Shown here piece by piece: positions 24,269 through 35,619 of a stretch of 64,000 bases of DNA. The DNA comes from Thelonectria olida (taxonomy: Eukaryota; Ascomycota; Sordariomycetes; Hypocreales; Nectriaceae), in the NCBI GenBank assembly GCA_020736575.1, contig JAGPYM010000011.1:992001-1056000 (forward strand), given 5' to 3'. The notes below the pieces were generated by a model that searched no databases, was not told the origin of the DNA, and worked only from the letters and a program-made list of their open reading frames with translations. Within the stretch, counting starts at the first letter, position 1. The number at the start of each line of letters is the position of its first letter. A program made the position numbers and the translations under genes.

Positions 24269-25016
24269 CTATTCGCCGGAGAAGAGTTTCCCTAGCGTCT
24301 CTAGACTATCATTCCCGCCACTAAAGACAATGCCGAGATCCCAGCCCTCTTCACCCGCCTCTTGTTCGTTGTAAAGAGCGACAGCTGGAGGCACTGCTGG
24401 GCTCGGCTCAATGACAAGCTCGAAGCGCTCCAAAACAACTCTGAGCGCTCTCTTCATCTCGGATTCACTGACACTAAAAAACCCGCCCACCATTTTACGT
24501 TCGTACATGACGCTCCACGGATATTGCGTCGAGGCCTTTTTTGTTGTCTCGATCAGCCTCGGCTGAAGAGGACCGAAGATTCCTCGTCTTCCAAGAGGGT
24601 TTATTTATACGCAATCAGGGCAGCAGCATCTGTTTGAAGTACCAAGCCCAAAGTACCCTGTCCGAGGACAATATCGGGATGATCGTAGGGAGGCGCATGC
24701 CGAGTCCCAGTCTCCTCAACCACTCCTACGTGTCACCACACCCTTTTCCAAGCCACCTCCTTCAAGCCATCCCTTCTCTCGCTTCATCTTAAAGGCACCG
24801 ATGTATTAGAAGTTTTCACACTTGAAGAAGAGCAGTATCTTTGGCTTCGCGGAAGTCCCTCCCATTGTGTACCAGCCGAGCCTTGGGGTCTGAGGTATGG
24901 ACGCAAGCTTCGTGAGTGTTGTATTTGCGAGGGCTGGTATATAATGCACATACGGCTTGATAAGCTCATTAACATATGCCCTGTTGAGGGGGCGCAAGAG
25001 ACGAGTCGGAGGCCAT
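24269..25016 (-). pseudogene. Decayed serine racemase / threonine dehydratase-like PLP enzyme
   Basis: Pieces of one fold-type II PLP enzyme remain in order on the minus strand. From the ATG at 25016 the N-terminus must shift frame near 24985 to reach ELIKPYVHYIPALANTTLTKLAS; then comes LFFKCENF, an in-frame TAA at 24806-24808 where a Gln is expected, and YIGAFKMK with the PLP-binding Lys. The central region is deleted: the text jumps at about 24720 from VVTRRS to VEETGTRHAPPYDHPDIVLGQGT. A second stop falls at 24601-24603. The C-terminus is readable from 24508 (GGFFSVSESEMKRALRVVLERF...VFSGGN) to the stop at 24269. Frameshift, stops and a deletion make it clearly non-functional; CAA to TAA is the kind of change repeat-induced point mutation makes. 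Confidence 0.75.
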
Positions 25017-26925
25017 GATGTTGTTTGCTGGGGGGGGGGGGGTGTGGAATACAGATGCGATAGCTAAGGAGGATGAGATATTAGCATGACAAGCTCTTAA
25101 ATACCTAGCGTTCGATCAATCGAAAGCTGGCTTCGCGCACCATATCCAACTATAGATATCGGGGATAATCGATATCAGATTCCGAGCACAAATAATAATA
25201 AACTAGGGCGAGAGGGTAAAGGTTGTGCAGAGACAAAAAATAGGTGACGAAGGAACACGGGCGGGCACCAGTTATATACACCTTGAGTCAGGCTCAGCAC
25301 TTAGCATCCATATGTTGTGAGACAATTGTAGTCCTAAGAATAGTAGTTGAAAGTGCACTTTTAAGCCACAACTATACCGCCTCCAAGACCTTGAGCGCAC
25401 CCATACGTTTATAGTACATGTAAGTACCTACCTTCTCGAGACCAATGTACTACACGTTGCCACACCGAGAACCCCGCGTCTCAAGCTTGAAAATAGATAA
25501 GAACTATCTCGCCGTCCTTAACCCTTCAGGCGACGGTGCCTCAAAAACTTGTACAACAACTCATATAGCTGAGTGCTCAGCACGAGATAAACATTATTTG
25601 GCCAAAACCCAACCACGTTGGCTTCCTCATCTCGAGGCGATCCTTAGTGAGCTGCACCCGGCGGCATAATCATCATATATATTATATGTTCTTAGGTAAA
25701 TGCCACAACCAGTAGCTCCTAGGTTTGTCTCAACGTTTCATCTGACCACCCGACGAATTATTGCAAATTGTTTCTCATCCTAGAAATTTGTGAATCTAGG
25801 CAAGGTACCTATAATGTAGCTGTTTCGATACCAAGTTGCCTAATTGATATTAACAGTGGACTATACCTTGAATGGTCAGGAAGTGTATGGAACTTGAATG
25901 ACCAAGCTATAACCCCATAAGATATACAGTCGAATCCAACGATCAACCACTTGGTAACGATGTGATATTTCCAATAGATATGGATGAATGGCTATTTTAC
26001 TAATGGAACTCGGGGAACCTTCTCTAGAGATCTGCAACACTCAGCGTCAATGCTCTGTCATTATGGGCGCATTTAAATATCTTTCTTACATCTAATTCTT
26101 AGTCATGTGGGGTTCTGCGATGTCCAGTTTCAGGCCTCCCATTGTCAATATTATCGTTCGTATATGACTCTCTTTCACGACAAATACGAACCCGAGTGCT
26201 TCTCAAACCGATAGCATGTTTGCTGTTGAGAAATCATGCTGCATAAATTCACATGCCTCCGGACCTTGCCGAAACAACAGCAGTTGGCATGGCACTTGAT
26301 CACCTCTGAGGGTGTACGAATACGAGTGTAGATTTGTTCCAGTCAGATGCTAGATATAACCGGAGTCATACGTCATATCTTGAGTTTAGACATCACGTCA
26401 TACCTAGGCAACTCATCGGAAAGCGCACGCAGTCTGTACGATTATCTTCAGTATCAGTCACCCGCATGCTCTAGGACGACCAGAGACGCTCGGCATCAGA
26501 GCGGGAATCCGATACGCGGGTATGCGTATCTGCCTTTTCCAAAGCTCAAAGTCGTAGTCATAATTAATCTTATTCCCATGAGGACCGGGCGTTTCTCCAG
26601 TGGGGTGTCGAGCTTTTGCAAAGAACGTCCGCTGTTGTGTGGTTGTGGAATGTCATCGCCCCTTGCCAGGGTGAGTGTGACCAGCTAATAACATACGATT
26701 CTCTAATTGACCCCGTCTCCGTGGTTGATCTTCAAGACCCCTATCCTCTTTTCTTTCTGCACCTTAACTGATCCTCACGTCGTATCAAATATCCAGCTTA
26801 TTTTGTTTCTCATCGCAAACCCGTCTTCTTCGTCGCCCTTTCGCCCGACGTCCTCGCATACGCCTCCTCGCGCCTCGAACCGTCTGTCCAGGCCCATGAG
26901 CTGAGACACGCCGTTACCCGTTATC
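25017..26925. other. Gene-poor region upstream of the ceramide synthase
   Basis: No gene seen. It includes a run of 13 G at 25030-25042. The last 250 bases before 26926 are C/T-rich (TTTCTTTCTGCACC, CCTCGCATACGCCTCCTCG), consistent with promoter and leader of the ceramide synthase gene. Confidence 0.4.
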
Positions 26926-28402
26926 ATGGCCGAGTTTGATAACCATGATACTGAACCCATCGTCCACAAGATCCTGAACTGCGACGCGACAAGCATCAAG
27001 CCCGAGAGATCGACCATTCCGCATTCGTCGAGCGGCCCTTCATATGCGTACAACGTCAGCGCGAACCTCGACAACGTTGAATATGTCAAGAGGAGGCTTT
27101 CTTGCGTGTGGAAGTTTTCTACCAGCTGGATAATCCAGAACCAGATTGGTATGTCCGGCCCAAACCCGTTCCCGTGGGGTACTCCATTTGATCTCTACAC
27201 ATCTGCCGGCAATATTGGGGCTTTGTTGCATGGAGCCATGCTGATAATCTCGTCTTCAGACCTCGCCTTCAGTCTTCTCGCCCTCCTCGGCCTCACCCAC
27301 CACCTTATTCCCGATGCGCAGCCCCATACCACCAAATTCTTCACCTTGTCCTACTACAATCGCCTCTCTGGAAAATACAGCAATGGCAAGGACGATGTTT
27401 TCTTAATAATGATCTTCATCGTGTTGTTCACGGGGCTGCGGGCCGCCGTCATGAAATACCTTCTGGTTCCTTTCGCCAAGATGTCGGGCGTGCGCAAGAA
27501 GAAGGACTTGACTCGCTTCAGCGAGCAATCGTGGATGCTCTGCTACTATGGCATCTCTTGGACAATAGGCATGGTGCTTACCTCCGTCATGAGCCGCATT
27601 GGTCTCTCTTAAAACCCGAAGCAATAGCTAACACGCGGCTGTAGTACATCTGGTATAATTCTCCCTACTGGCTTAACATGGACGGGCTCTGGACCAATTG
27701 GCCAACGAGAGACCTGACCGGCCTGGTCAAGTTCTACATCCTGGCTCAGTGTGCCTTTTGGGTGCAGCAGATTGTCATTGTCCATATCGAGGAGCGTCGC
27801 AAGGACCATTGGCAGATGCTGGCTCATCACATCGTCACCATTAGCCTGATTTACTCCTGCTATGCATATCACCAAACACGGGTCGGCAACCTCATTTTGG
27901 TAACAATGGATTTTGTCGACATTATTCTTCCTGTAAGTGCGCGATTCCTAAATCTACCCGCCCATGTCTGACACTTGAAGAGTTGGCAAAATGCTTGAAG
28001 TATATGGGCTACAAGACGCTTTGCGACGTCATGTTTGGCGTTTTTCTCGTCTCTTGGCTGCTTACCCGACACGTCGCATATTCGTTGATATGCTGGTCGA
28101 TCTACGCCGACATACCGAGGATCATTGGGGATACCTGCTGGACGGGCCCAAGTGAAGATCTCAAGGGACCACTGCCCATACCAGAGGGACACGACTACCT
28201 CCTCGAGCCCTTTTTGGACCCCGAAGGACTTGTCTGCTTTGGAAAGACTCCAAAGTGGTTGTTCCTGATTCCGCTGCTGATGTTGCAGGTCCTCAACTTC
28301 GTCTGGCTCGCCATGATTGTTCGCGTCGCGCGGAAAGTGATCCGCAGGGAGGGCGCAGAGGACAGCCGCAGCGACGACGAAGGACAGGACAAGGAGGAGT
28401 AG
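26926..28402 (+). CDS. Ceramide synthase (LAG1/TLC family)
   Basis: Acyl-CoA-dependent sphingoid base N-acyltransferase of the endoplasmic reticulum. Three exons (26926-27573, 27645-27932, 27983-28402) give 451 aa. Multiple hydrophobic segments flank the LAG motif, which spans the second intron: HWQMLAHHIVTISLIYSCYAYHQTRVG, VTMDFVDIILP, then LAKCLKYMGYKT. The paired His and the two Asp typical of active ceramide synthases are present. The C-terminus is charged (EDSRSDDEGQDKEE), a form seen in yeast Lag1/Lac1 where it is a CK2 target. The nearby sphingolipid desaturase suggests a shared role in complex sphingolipids. Which of the two fungal ceramide synthase types this is cannot be decided here. 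Confidence 0.9.
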
Positions 28403-29622
28403 GTGATTGAAGAATGAAGAGTAGGTATCGGGGGATTATGTGTTTGGCATGCTCATGGATAGAATATTGGTTGGAGATACCCGTTCGTCGAACAAAACTG
28501 CCTGGGGTGTTGCCTTGAGGAGGCTCTGAGGATCCGTTATCATGGGTGAGAAGCCTCAACCTCGACGTAATTTTTAGTAACTAATTAGCGAAGGCGAGGC
28601 ACAATACGAATAGAATACATGACTGAAAATATTTGAACCAAAAGTCCGACGGGCTCAAACCAAAACCCCGTCGGGCTTCAAATTTGGCCGTGCCCGTGAG
28701 CGGCTTGAGCTAGTATATGTTAGGAGAGCCTATCCAGGCGATATCGTCTTGCTCGAATGGCGAGCCAAGGGTACATAGCCATTGGGTTATCAGTAGGGTT
28801 GTCGGTTCGCATTTGTTTGTATTGCGCAGCCTGTCTTGAAGCGGGATACGAAGGTGCAGTTGGCAGCCTGCCCATGGTGTCTCGGCCTCTCAGTCAAATT
28901 AATCATCAAGTCTACGTAGGGTGACGACGAGTTGCTCTCAAACAAGTTATTCTCGGTAAAGCCACTCTGGACGGTGAAACTTTGCAGGGGACGAAACAAT
29001 AGCGCGCGCATGTTCTATCTGCTAGAGAAACAAATTTTCATGTCAGCGTAGCATTCCTCGACCAACTATATTAATGGATCGAACCACCTGAAATAGCTGG
29101 AAGAGTAGATTCTCATGCGATGAACCTAGATGAAATGCGAAAAGACCCTGTCCTAGGACTGCCCATCGCATCGAACGAGTGGCTGACTGTCCTACCCGTT
29201 GGAAATCTAACCATGTATCAGCTCTACTTCGTATATCAGGCAGATTTGCAACTATTAGGGTAAACTCTGAATAACACGTCAAACCGCGAAACCGATTGCG
29301 AGAACGCAGTGTCAAGCAATACGAGCACTTCTCTTGACAATCCTCGTTGGCCTACACGTGCAAGATTAGAGCAGTAACATTGGGTCTTCAATCATTTTCA
29401 CACGGCCATCGACGGGTGTTCAAACTGTCTCACGTCGGGTGCCCGTTTCCCGAGACCCATGATAATGAGATTTTACGGGCATGGGATTTCGGTATGTCCC
29501 GCTGACTAAGAAGCAGGGATAAAAATAGAAGACACCCTGCGTACATGCAGTTTCTGATATCAGCAAATGTCGTGCAATATCTCTTACTTCGGATACGATG
29601 GTTGCTCCGTCGGCAAGTTTTA

Positions 29623-29653
29623 CATACTTCGCATACTTCGCATACTTCGCATA
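29623..29653. repeat. Short tandem repeat, 9-bp unit
   Basis: Three exact copies of CATACTTCG followed by a partial copy CATA. Simple repeat; no function inferred. Confidence 0.8.
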
Positions 29654-30099
29654 GCTAGGCTCCAGCGCTTAGCGGCAGAAAGGGGTTTGCAGGAATCGTG
29701 GCGAGTCGGAGTTTCTCAGACGCGCCGATCCCCTGCGGCGGATTCCGGCTCAGCTCGGCCGATGACAGTCTGACGAAGTCTTACTGGCTCATTTCCAGCA
29801 CATGGGTGAGCTGACTGCTGTTTTTCGCGGGCTGCGGCCCTATGATGGCACAGCACACGGCTGCATTTGTGGGATTGACAGGATGGGCCGTGTTTGTTGT
29901 GGACGCGTAATGCGGGCGGCAATGCGGGAGGGAGGGTTTGTGTGTGACGGAGTGCGACCGTGGCTTGGGTTGAGTTCTGCTGGCAGACGCCCCCAAATTG
30001 ACAGGTCAGCAGCTATGACGATGGGAAATGGCTGGCCGAGGTCATAATTTGCCCGTCTTTGCTGTCTCTCAGCTTGGGTAGGTCTCTACTGCATCTGAC

Positions 30100-30240
30100 A
30101 TGAGGCTCCTCTTCAAGACTTGCGTACTGTTGACAGCCCTCGCGTTCTCATTCGTTTTGGAGAATAGAGTTGCCCATTGCAAGGGTCATGGCAGTATCAC
30201 TTCGTACTCAACAAAAGCTTCATCCTCCTCTGTCAGATAA
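30100..30240 (+). CDS. Possible small secreted peptide
   Basis: A 46-codon frame begins MRLLFKTCVLLTALAFSF, which has the shape of a signal peptide, and ends in a Ser-rich tail (SITSYSTKASSSSVR). Nothing else supports it: no homologue is recognised and chance frames of this size are common. Listed because it is short enough to be missed. Confidence 0.2.
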   Translation: MRLLFKTCVLLTALAFSFVLENRVAHCKGHGSITSYSTKASSSSVR

Positions 30241-31918
30241 TCTGCACCACTATACCAACCCTCGGCCCATTAACTCGAAGCCATTACCTCTCACTAGATA
30301 GCCGCTTAGTGGCTTCCGGCTATTCTCGACCTGCCTACCCGAGACCTCATCCCTTGTCCGTGTTCACTAGAGAGCAAATATGGGGGGGGCCTCAATTTCC
30401 AGAAGATTGCTGCACAGACAGATGCACATTGAGTTGGCAACGGACATCTTCACATGCGACAGCGTCCCTTCCATCGGTGAACGTATTCGTACCCTGGGGA
30501 ACCGCTCAGCTGTCCCTGCATAAGTAACCAATTCGCAGCTGTGCCTTGCTTGGCTTCCTGTTCTCCCCGCGACTCTCGTTCGATGCGCACGAGACGAGTT
30601 TTCGTACCTCGCAAAATGGCGCAAAATGACAAGCATAATCCTTAGGCCGCTCCACAGAGGCGACCAGGACGGAAACAGGTTTGAGCGAGAAGGGCAAGCG
30701 ACCAATGCGAGTGCGAGGGAAGGGAATGCGAGAACTCCGCGTATGTAGGTCGCACCTCGTACGGGTGAGGGATCGGAGCTCGTCCAAATACGCTCCGTGA
30801 TGAGCCGTCCACTGCTGATCGAATGATCGATGGAAGATTCACCGCCCCTATCTGGGCATGGAACTAGCGAGGTCTAGAACCGGGAAAAGCACGCGCGTCC
30901 AACCCAGCCCCGTTTCAGGGGACCCCCCGAACCCCTCCTCACCCCCTTTCCCCGTGCCTGGTCGTGCTTCTCCAGAGTTAAATTCGTCTTCCTTCGTACT
31001 GCGGAGGCACACATTGGACAACTGACCTGTGCTCGGTGGACTGCTGGAGAGAGCCAGCTGAACGACTTAAGCGGGAGAGACACGGCCGTCGCGACTGCAT
31101 TCTGGCCTCGAATTGAGCGCTCTGGAACCCAATTGCCCGAGTCATTAGTCTAGTTACGGCGTAGACGGCGTAGTAAATACGGTAGTATTCGCAAATGCAA
31201 GAAAACCCTGATTTCAGCCGGGCCCTGGCTGCATGGTTCCTCTCGCCTGTGGCATCCAAGATGAAGATGGGCCGCGGTAGTAGGTAATTAACAGTGGTCC
31301 AAGCACGTCTTGGCTTTCTCTAGGGCTCTCTCGGCGTGGGGTTAAGCCTTGCCACGCATCTGCAACACGTCTGGATCCGTAGGAGTGCCCGTCGTCAGGT
31401 GTGTACTACGTACGAGAAATACGTGCGTCGTGGTGGAACGCGTTTCGAAGCTCCTGCTCAATGAGGGTAGTAAGCGGAGATTGGCACCTCCAACTGCCCC
31501 CTTTAAAGAGTTTTCTGCCTTGAACGGCGGCTGGCAATCAACATGACGCCTGCTTAATTACATGACCGGGCTGTGTTGGGCCATACACGCCCTCTGGAGC
31601 TAGACCGTGCCTTGGTCGTGCCCAGTCCCAGGGGGTCACCGGTTGCGAGCAAAGCGAGGACGGCATGTCACTTGGCTACACAGCGTGGCGTCGGGGTCCA
31701 GTTTAATCTCAGACAGTTGCTCGTTATTATATCTGTTCAGTTCTCGCAGTTTCGCCAGGCCGTTGTTTACGTACCTCGCAGGTTATGGCTAAACTTGGAC
31801 CGGCTTTCTCACCTCCCTCCCTCGACCCTCGCTAGACTTTGGCACACGCCCTCGGCCGCAGCGTCAAACCAAAGGACCAAAATCAACCTCGGACCGTACT
31901 CGAATCAGATAACCAACA

Positions 31919-33784
31919 ATGGATCGTGACCGCATGTTCACGCCCTTCATGGTGGACAGCTTGATTGCTGACGGGCAGACCATTGTTATATACGAAGACA
32001 TGGTGTTGAGGCTCGATGGGTGGATCAACAAGCACCCAGGCGGCCGCCTGGCTATCCTGCATATGGTTGGAAGAGATGCCACCGACGAAATGAAGGCGTA
32101 TGTATCCGTCGTATAGACTATCTATGGCCAATTGGCCCCATTGGCACATGTCAATTGAGTCCCGTTGCGATAAGGAGCCGTTCTAACATATATATCGCCC
32201 AACAGGTACCACTCCGCCGCGACCCTCTCTACGATGAAGTGCTACCGAATCGGCCAGAAGCAAGGAAGTTGGATCAACAGAACACCGCCAATCCGAGGAG
32301 GAGTCTTTTACAAGGAGGTCATCGACAGCCCGTCCAGCTCAGACACGGACGGAGAGACGACGGAACTCGAAGACAACACCGACGGCATCAGCCAAATCAC
32401 CTCCATCAGCAGCCGCAGCGATGTCGACGTCCCCGAGAAGGGGCTCCGGCACCGATGCCCCACGCCGCAGACGCCCTGCCACGAACGGCCCGTCACCAAG
32501 GTAGTCAACGCCGCCGTCAAGCGCGAGGTCGACCAGGACCTGGACACGTACCCGTCACTCGATCCGCTTGTGCAGAGGGACATTGCGCGCAAGTACCAGG
32601 CCCTGCACCAGCGCGTCAAGGACGACAAGCTGTACGAGTGCCGGTACATCGAGTACGGAAAGGAGATGGTGCGATACTCGACGCTGTTCGCCCTGTTCGG
32701 CTTCTTCCTCTACCACCACTGGTACATCACTTCGGCGGTATTCCTTGGATTGTTCTGGGTAAGTCGAGCGACGCTCATCTATACCGCGGCCTGCTGACCG
32801 TCCTCATAGCATCAAATCATGTTTACTGCGCACGACGCCGGCCATCTCGCAATCACTTCACACTTTGTCACAGACACTCTCATTGGCATGTTCATTGCCG
32901 ATTTCTGCTGCGGCCTGTCAATCGGCTGGTGGAAGAGCAGCCACAATGTCCATCACCTGGTCACCAACTATCCTGTAAGTCGCGCGTCCGCTCGCTTTCA
33001 TCTCATCACCAAAACCTGACCATTTTTAAAGGAGCACGATCCCGACATTCAGAACGTCCCCCTCTTCGCGACCTGCACCACCTTTTTCAAGTCGCTTCAC
33101 TCCACCTACTACAACTTCACCTTTGTCTGGGACGCCGCAGCCGACTTTTTGGTGCCCTACCAAAAGTACCTCTACTACCCCGTCATGGGCATCGCGCGCT
33201 TCAACCTCTACCTTCTCTCGTGGCTTCACGTCCTCTCGGACAAGTCGACGGCGCTCGGCGGCAGCAAGGCGTGGTGGATTCGCCCAACCGAGATTTCCTT
33301 CATGCTGTGCTACTGGTTCCTGTTCGGCTACCTCCTCCTCTGGAAGACGCTGCCCGACTGGACGACTCGCGTCATTTTCGTTCTGGTGTCTCACATTGTG
33401 ACAATGCCGCTGCACGTTCAGATCACGCTTTCTCACTGGGGAATGTCGACGGTTGATCTCGGCGAGTCTGAGTCATTCCCCCAGCGACAACTGCGAACGA
33501 CCATGGACGTCGACTGCCCGGCCTGGCTCGACTGGATCCACGGCGGCCTGCAGTTCCAAGCCGTCCACCATCTGTTCCCCCGAGTGCCGCGACACAACCT
33601 CCGCAAGGCGCAGTTCTTGATCCGCGAGTTTTGCCAGGACACAGGCATCCCGTACTCGATCCTGGGCTTCACCAACGGCAACCAAAAGGTCCTGCGCAGA
33701 CTGGACGACATTAGCAACCAGCTGAACGTGCTGCTTGAGTGCCAGAAGCACATGGCGGCGACTGGAGAGAGTGGATTGCATTAG
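31919..33784 (+). CDS. Sphingolipid delta-8 desaturase (cytochrome b5 fusion)
   Basis: Front-end desaturase acting on the sphingoid base of ceramides in the ER membrane, feeding fungal glucosylceramide. Four exons (31919-32097, 32206-32758, 32810-32974, 33032-33784) give 549 aa. N-terminal cytochrome b5 domain with HPGG heme motif (WINKHPGGRLAILHMVGRDATDEMKAYH). Then an acidic/Ser linker, transmembrane segments and three His boxes: HDAGH, HNVHH and the front-end signature QAVHH (Q in place of the first His). The desaturase family and b5 fusion are clear; delta-8 specificity is inferred from similarity to fungal enzymes of this layout, not proven. It lies 3.5 kb downstream of the ceramide synthase on the same strand. 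Confidence 0.9.
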
Positions 33785-34150
33785 AGTCTTTTTAGAGAGC
33801 GAGTTCAGAGCATAGTTTCATACATACACGTAGACAAGGCGTTTACTAGCCGGCGCATATGGTTCACATCTGTCCTTGGTTTCACAATATACTGGTTCAA
33901 ACTTCACCACATCTCATTCATTCTGACTTGTGTCCCATGTTCATCACTGACTGACCTTTGAGGGGAATTTCCTAGAGGCCGAGAATAAGCTGCAGTTGGT
34001 TGTGTTTGGCTTGTCAAGGTGGGATTGAGATTTCCGTGACTTTTTTTTCACTTGAGCGTCAATGTGCTGAATGAAGATCATTACATCAATCTCCGCTGCG
34101 CATTCAAAAGCAGATCGCAATATTACACTTTTATTAAATATTCATCTCTA
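33785..34150. other. Convergent intergenic region
   Basis: 3' ends of the desaturase (plus) and CFEM receptor (minus). T-rich run near 34043; no gene. Confidence 0.5.
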
Positions 34151-35619
34151 TTACACTGAAACCTCTGATCTTGAGGAACTCTTGTAGTCCACATCTCGGT
34201 CCGGCCCTCGCATATGTACTAGCTGCACCTCGTCGCTGTTCTCCCCATATTCCACTGCATACGTCTTGTGGCAAGTGATGCCATTCGCATCGATTCGATG
34301 CTGAGACCGGTCCACGTTGGACGTCACGCTGGTTCCCGCCGGCCGACTCCTGCTCTGGGCCCTCCCTTGCTTGCTTGCATAGTTTGCGTAGTACCGCTGT
34401 GTTGTCCCCAACAGCTTGGGGAAGATGCGGACGAGAATCAGGCGCAGCGTGGGCATGCACGTGCAGATGATTCCCACGTTGATTTCGATCGTGGACCATT
34501 TGGACACGTCGAGATACTCCCAAGTTGGGTTCTGCGAGTGGGATCCAAACGTGACGAGTGAGCGCAGTCGCAAGATGCTCACGATGGTGACGAACGCGCC
34601 CACACAGAACATCATGGCCACGCCGACCTTCTTCCTCCAGTCCAGGTTGAGCCCCTTGAGCTGCGAGAGGGGAATCGCCAGCATCCAGATGTCGAGGGCG
34701 ATACTGATGGCGCTGTTTGACCACGCAATCGCATTGATGTCCATGCATTTTCCCTCGTGCTCTCCATCCCACTTGGTCCAGAAGTAGCTGACCGGCCGGC
34801 ACTGGAAGATGGACACGACAACAAAAACGGCGCCGAATACGCAGTTGAAGATGATGGTGCCCCAGAGCAATCGTCGGATCGGTGTCGCCGGGAAGATCCT
34901 GAGGTAGAAGAACAAGAGCGCAAGCTTGAGGAGAGTGACCTGCAAGAAGTATAGAGCCGCCATGATGTAGAAGTACATGCCGAAGCTGGTGATGTTGGTA
35001 TACGCCAAGGTCCATATATCGCGGCCGAGGCCATTGGCGAGCGTGCCATGGACGGTCATGATAGAGCTTGGGATTCCAGCAACAATCGTGATGAGGGTGA
35101 ACCAGTCGTCGAGGCCGAGTTCGAGCTGCGTCCATAGCTTGAAGCCGAATCGCATGACGACAAACACACCGGATATGATGCCAAAGGAGTTGGAGAGAGC
35201 CTCGTACTGCGATGACTTGTCGCGGATCGGTGCGCCGCAGTTGGTCGAGGTGACGTTCTTGGTGACTGTCATGGTATGAGCGCAATGAAGGGCAAGGCGT
35301 GTCGACGATACTTACAGAGGGCTTCCTTCGTTGCGCAGTTTGCAGTAACACAAACGGTCACCTGTGTTTGTAGTACCTCGTTTGTGCACATGCACGTTTG
35401 GTTCGTGGCGCTACATGTTGAATCGGCAATGGCGGTGGCTAGGCATGAGAGCTATGGGAGCAACGTTTAGTTTCAGTGTCACTTGGATACCAAGAGAAGG
35501 ATCAAACGTACAGCACAATCTGGAAGGCTTGCTAGGTCAGATGCCGTAGACCTAGGAGACTGACCCGAGACGCCCGTGGCAGCCAGGCACACGGCGAATA
35601 GGGTCCAGGGAGCCAACAT
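34151..35619 (-). CDS. CFEM-domain seven-TM receptor (PTH11-like)
   Basis: Three exons (35512-35619, 35316-35451, 34151-35265) give 452 aa. Signal peptide at 1-19 (MLAPWTLFAVCLAATGVSG). A CFEM domain follows with regularly spaced Cys: LPDCALSCLATAIADSTC, ATNQTCMCTNEVL, VTVCVTANCATKEAL, and TNCG, eight in all. Then seven hydrophobic segments of the fungal rhodopsin-like (SAT20/PTH11) type, starting SFGIISGVFVVMRFGFKLW, with a loop FQCRPVSYFWTKW.....KCMDINA typical of that family, and a basic cytoplasmic tail. Proteins of this layout are candidate G-protein-coupled receptors for surface or host cues; the ligand is unknown. Confidence 0.88.

Larger units (their letters stand above)
28403..31918. 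other. Long intergenic region
   Basis: About 3.5 kb with no convincing conserved gene. It contains a short CATACTTCG tandem repeat at 29623-29649 and one possible small secreted-protein frame at 30100-30240 (listed separately). The part near 31918 should be the desaturase promoter. Confidence 0.4.

Noticed and set aside
32020..33456. A 478-codon plus frame over the desaturase
   Set aside because: It is an Arg/His-rich out-of-frame shadow; the exons with cytochrome b5 and three His boxes lie in other frames.
34134..35351. A 405-codon minus frame overlapping the CFEM receptor
   Set aside because: His/Arg-rich shadow of the true seven-TM frame.
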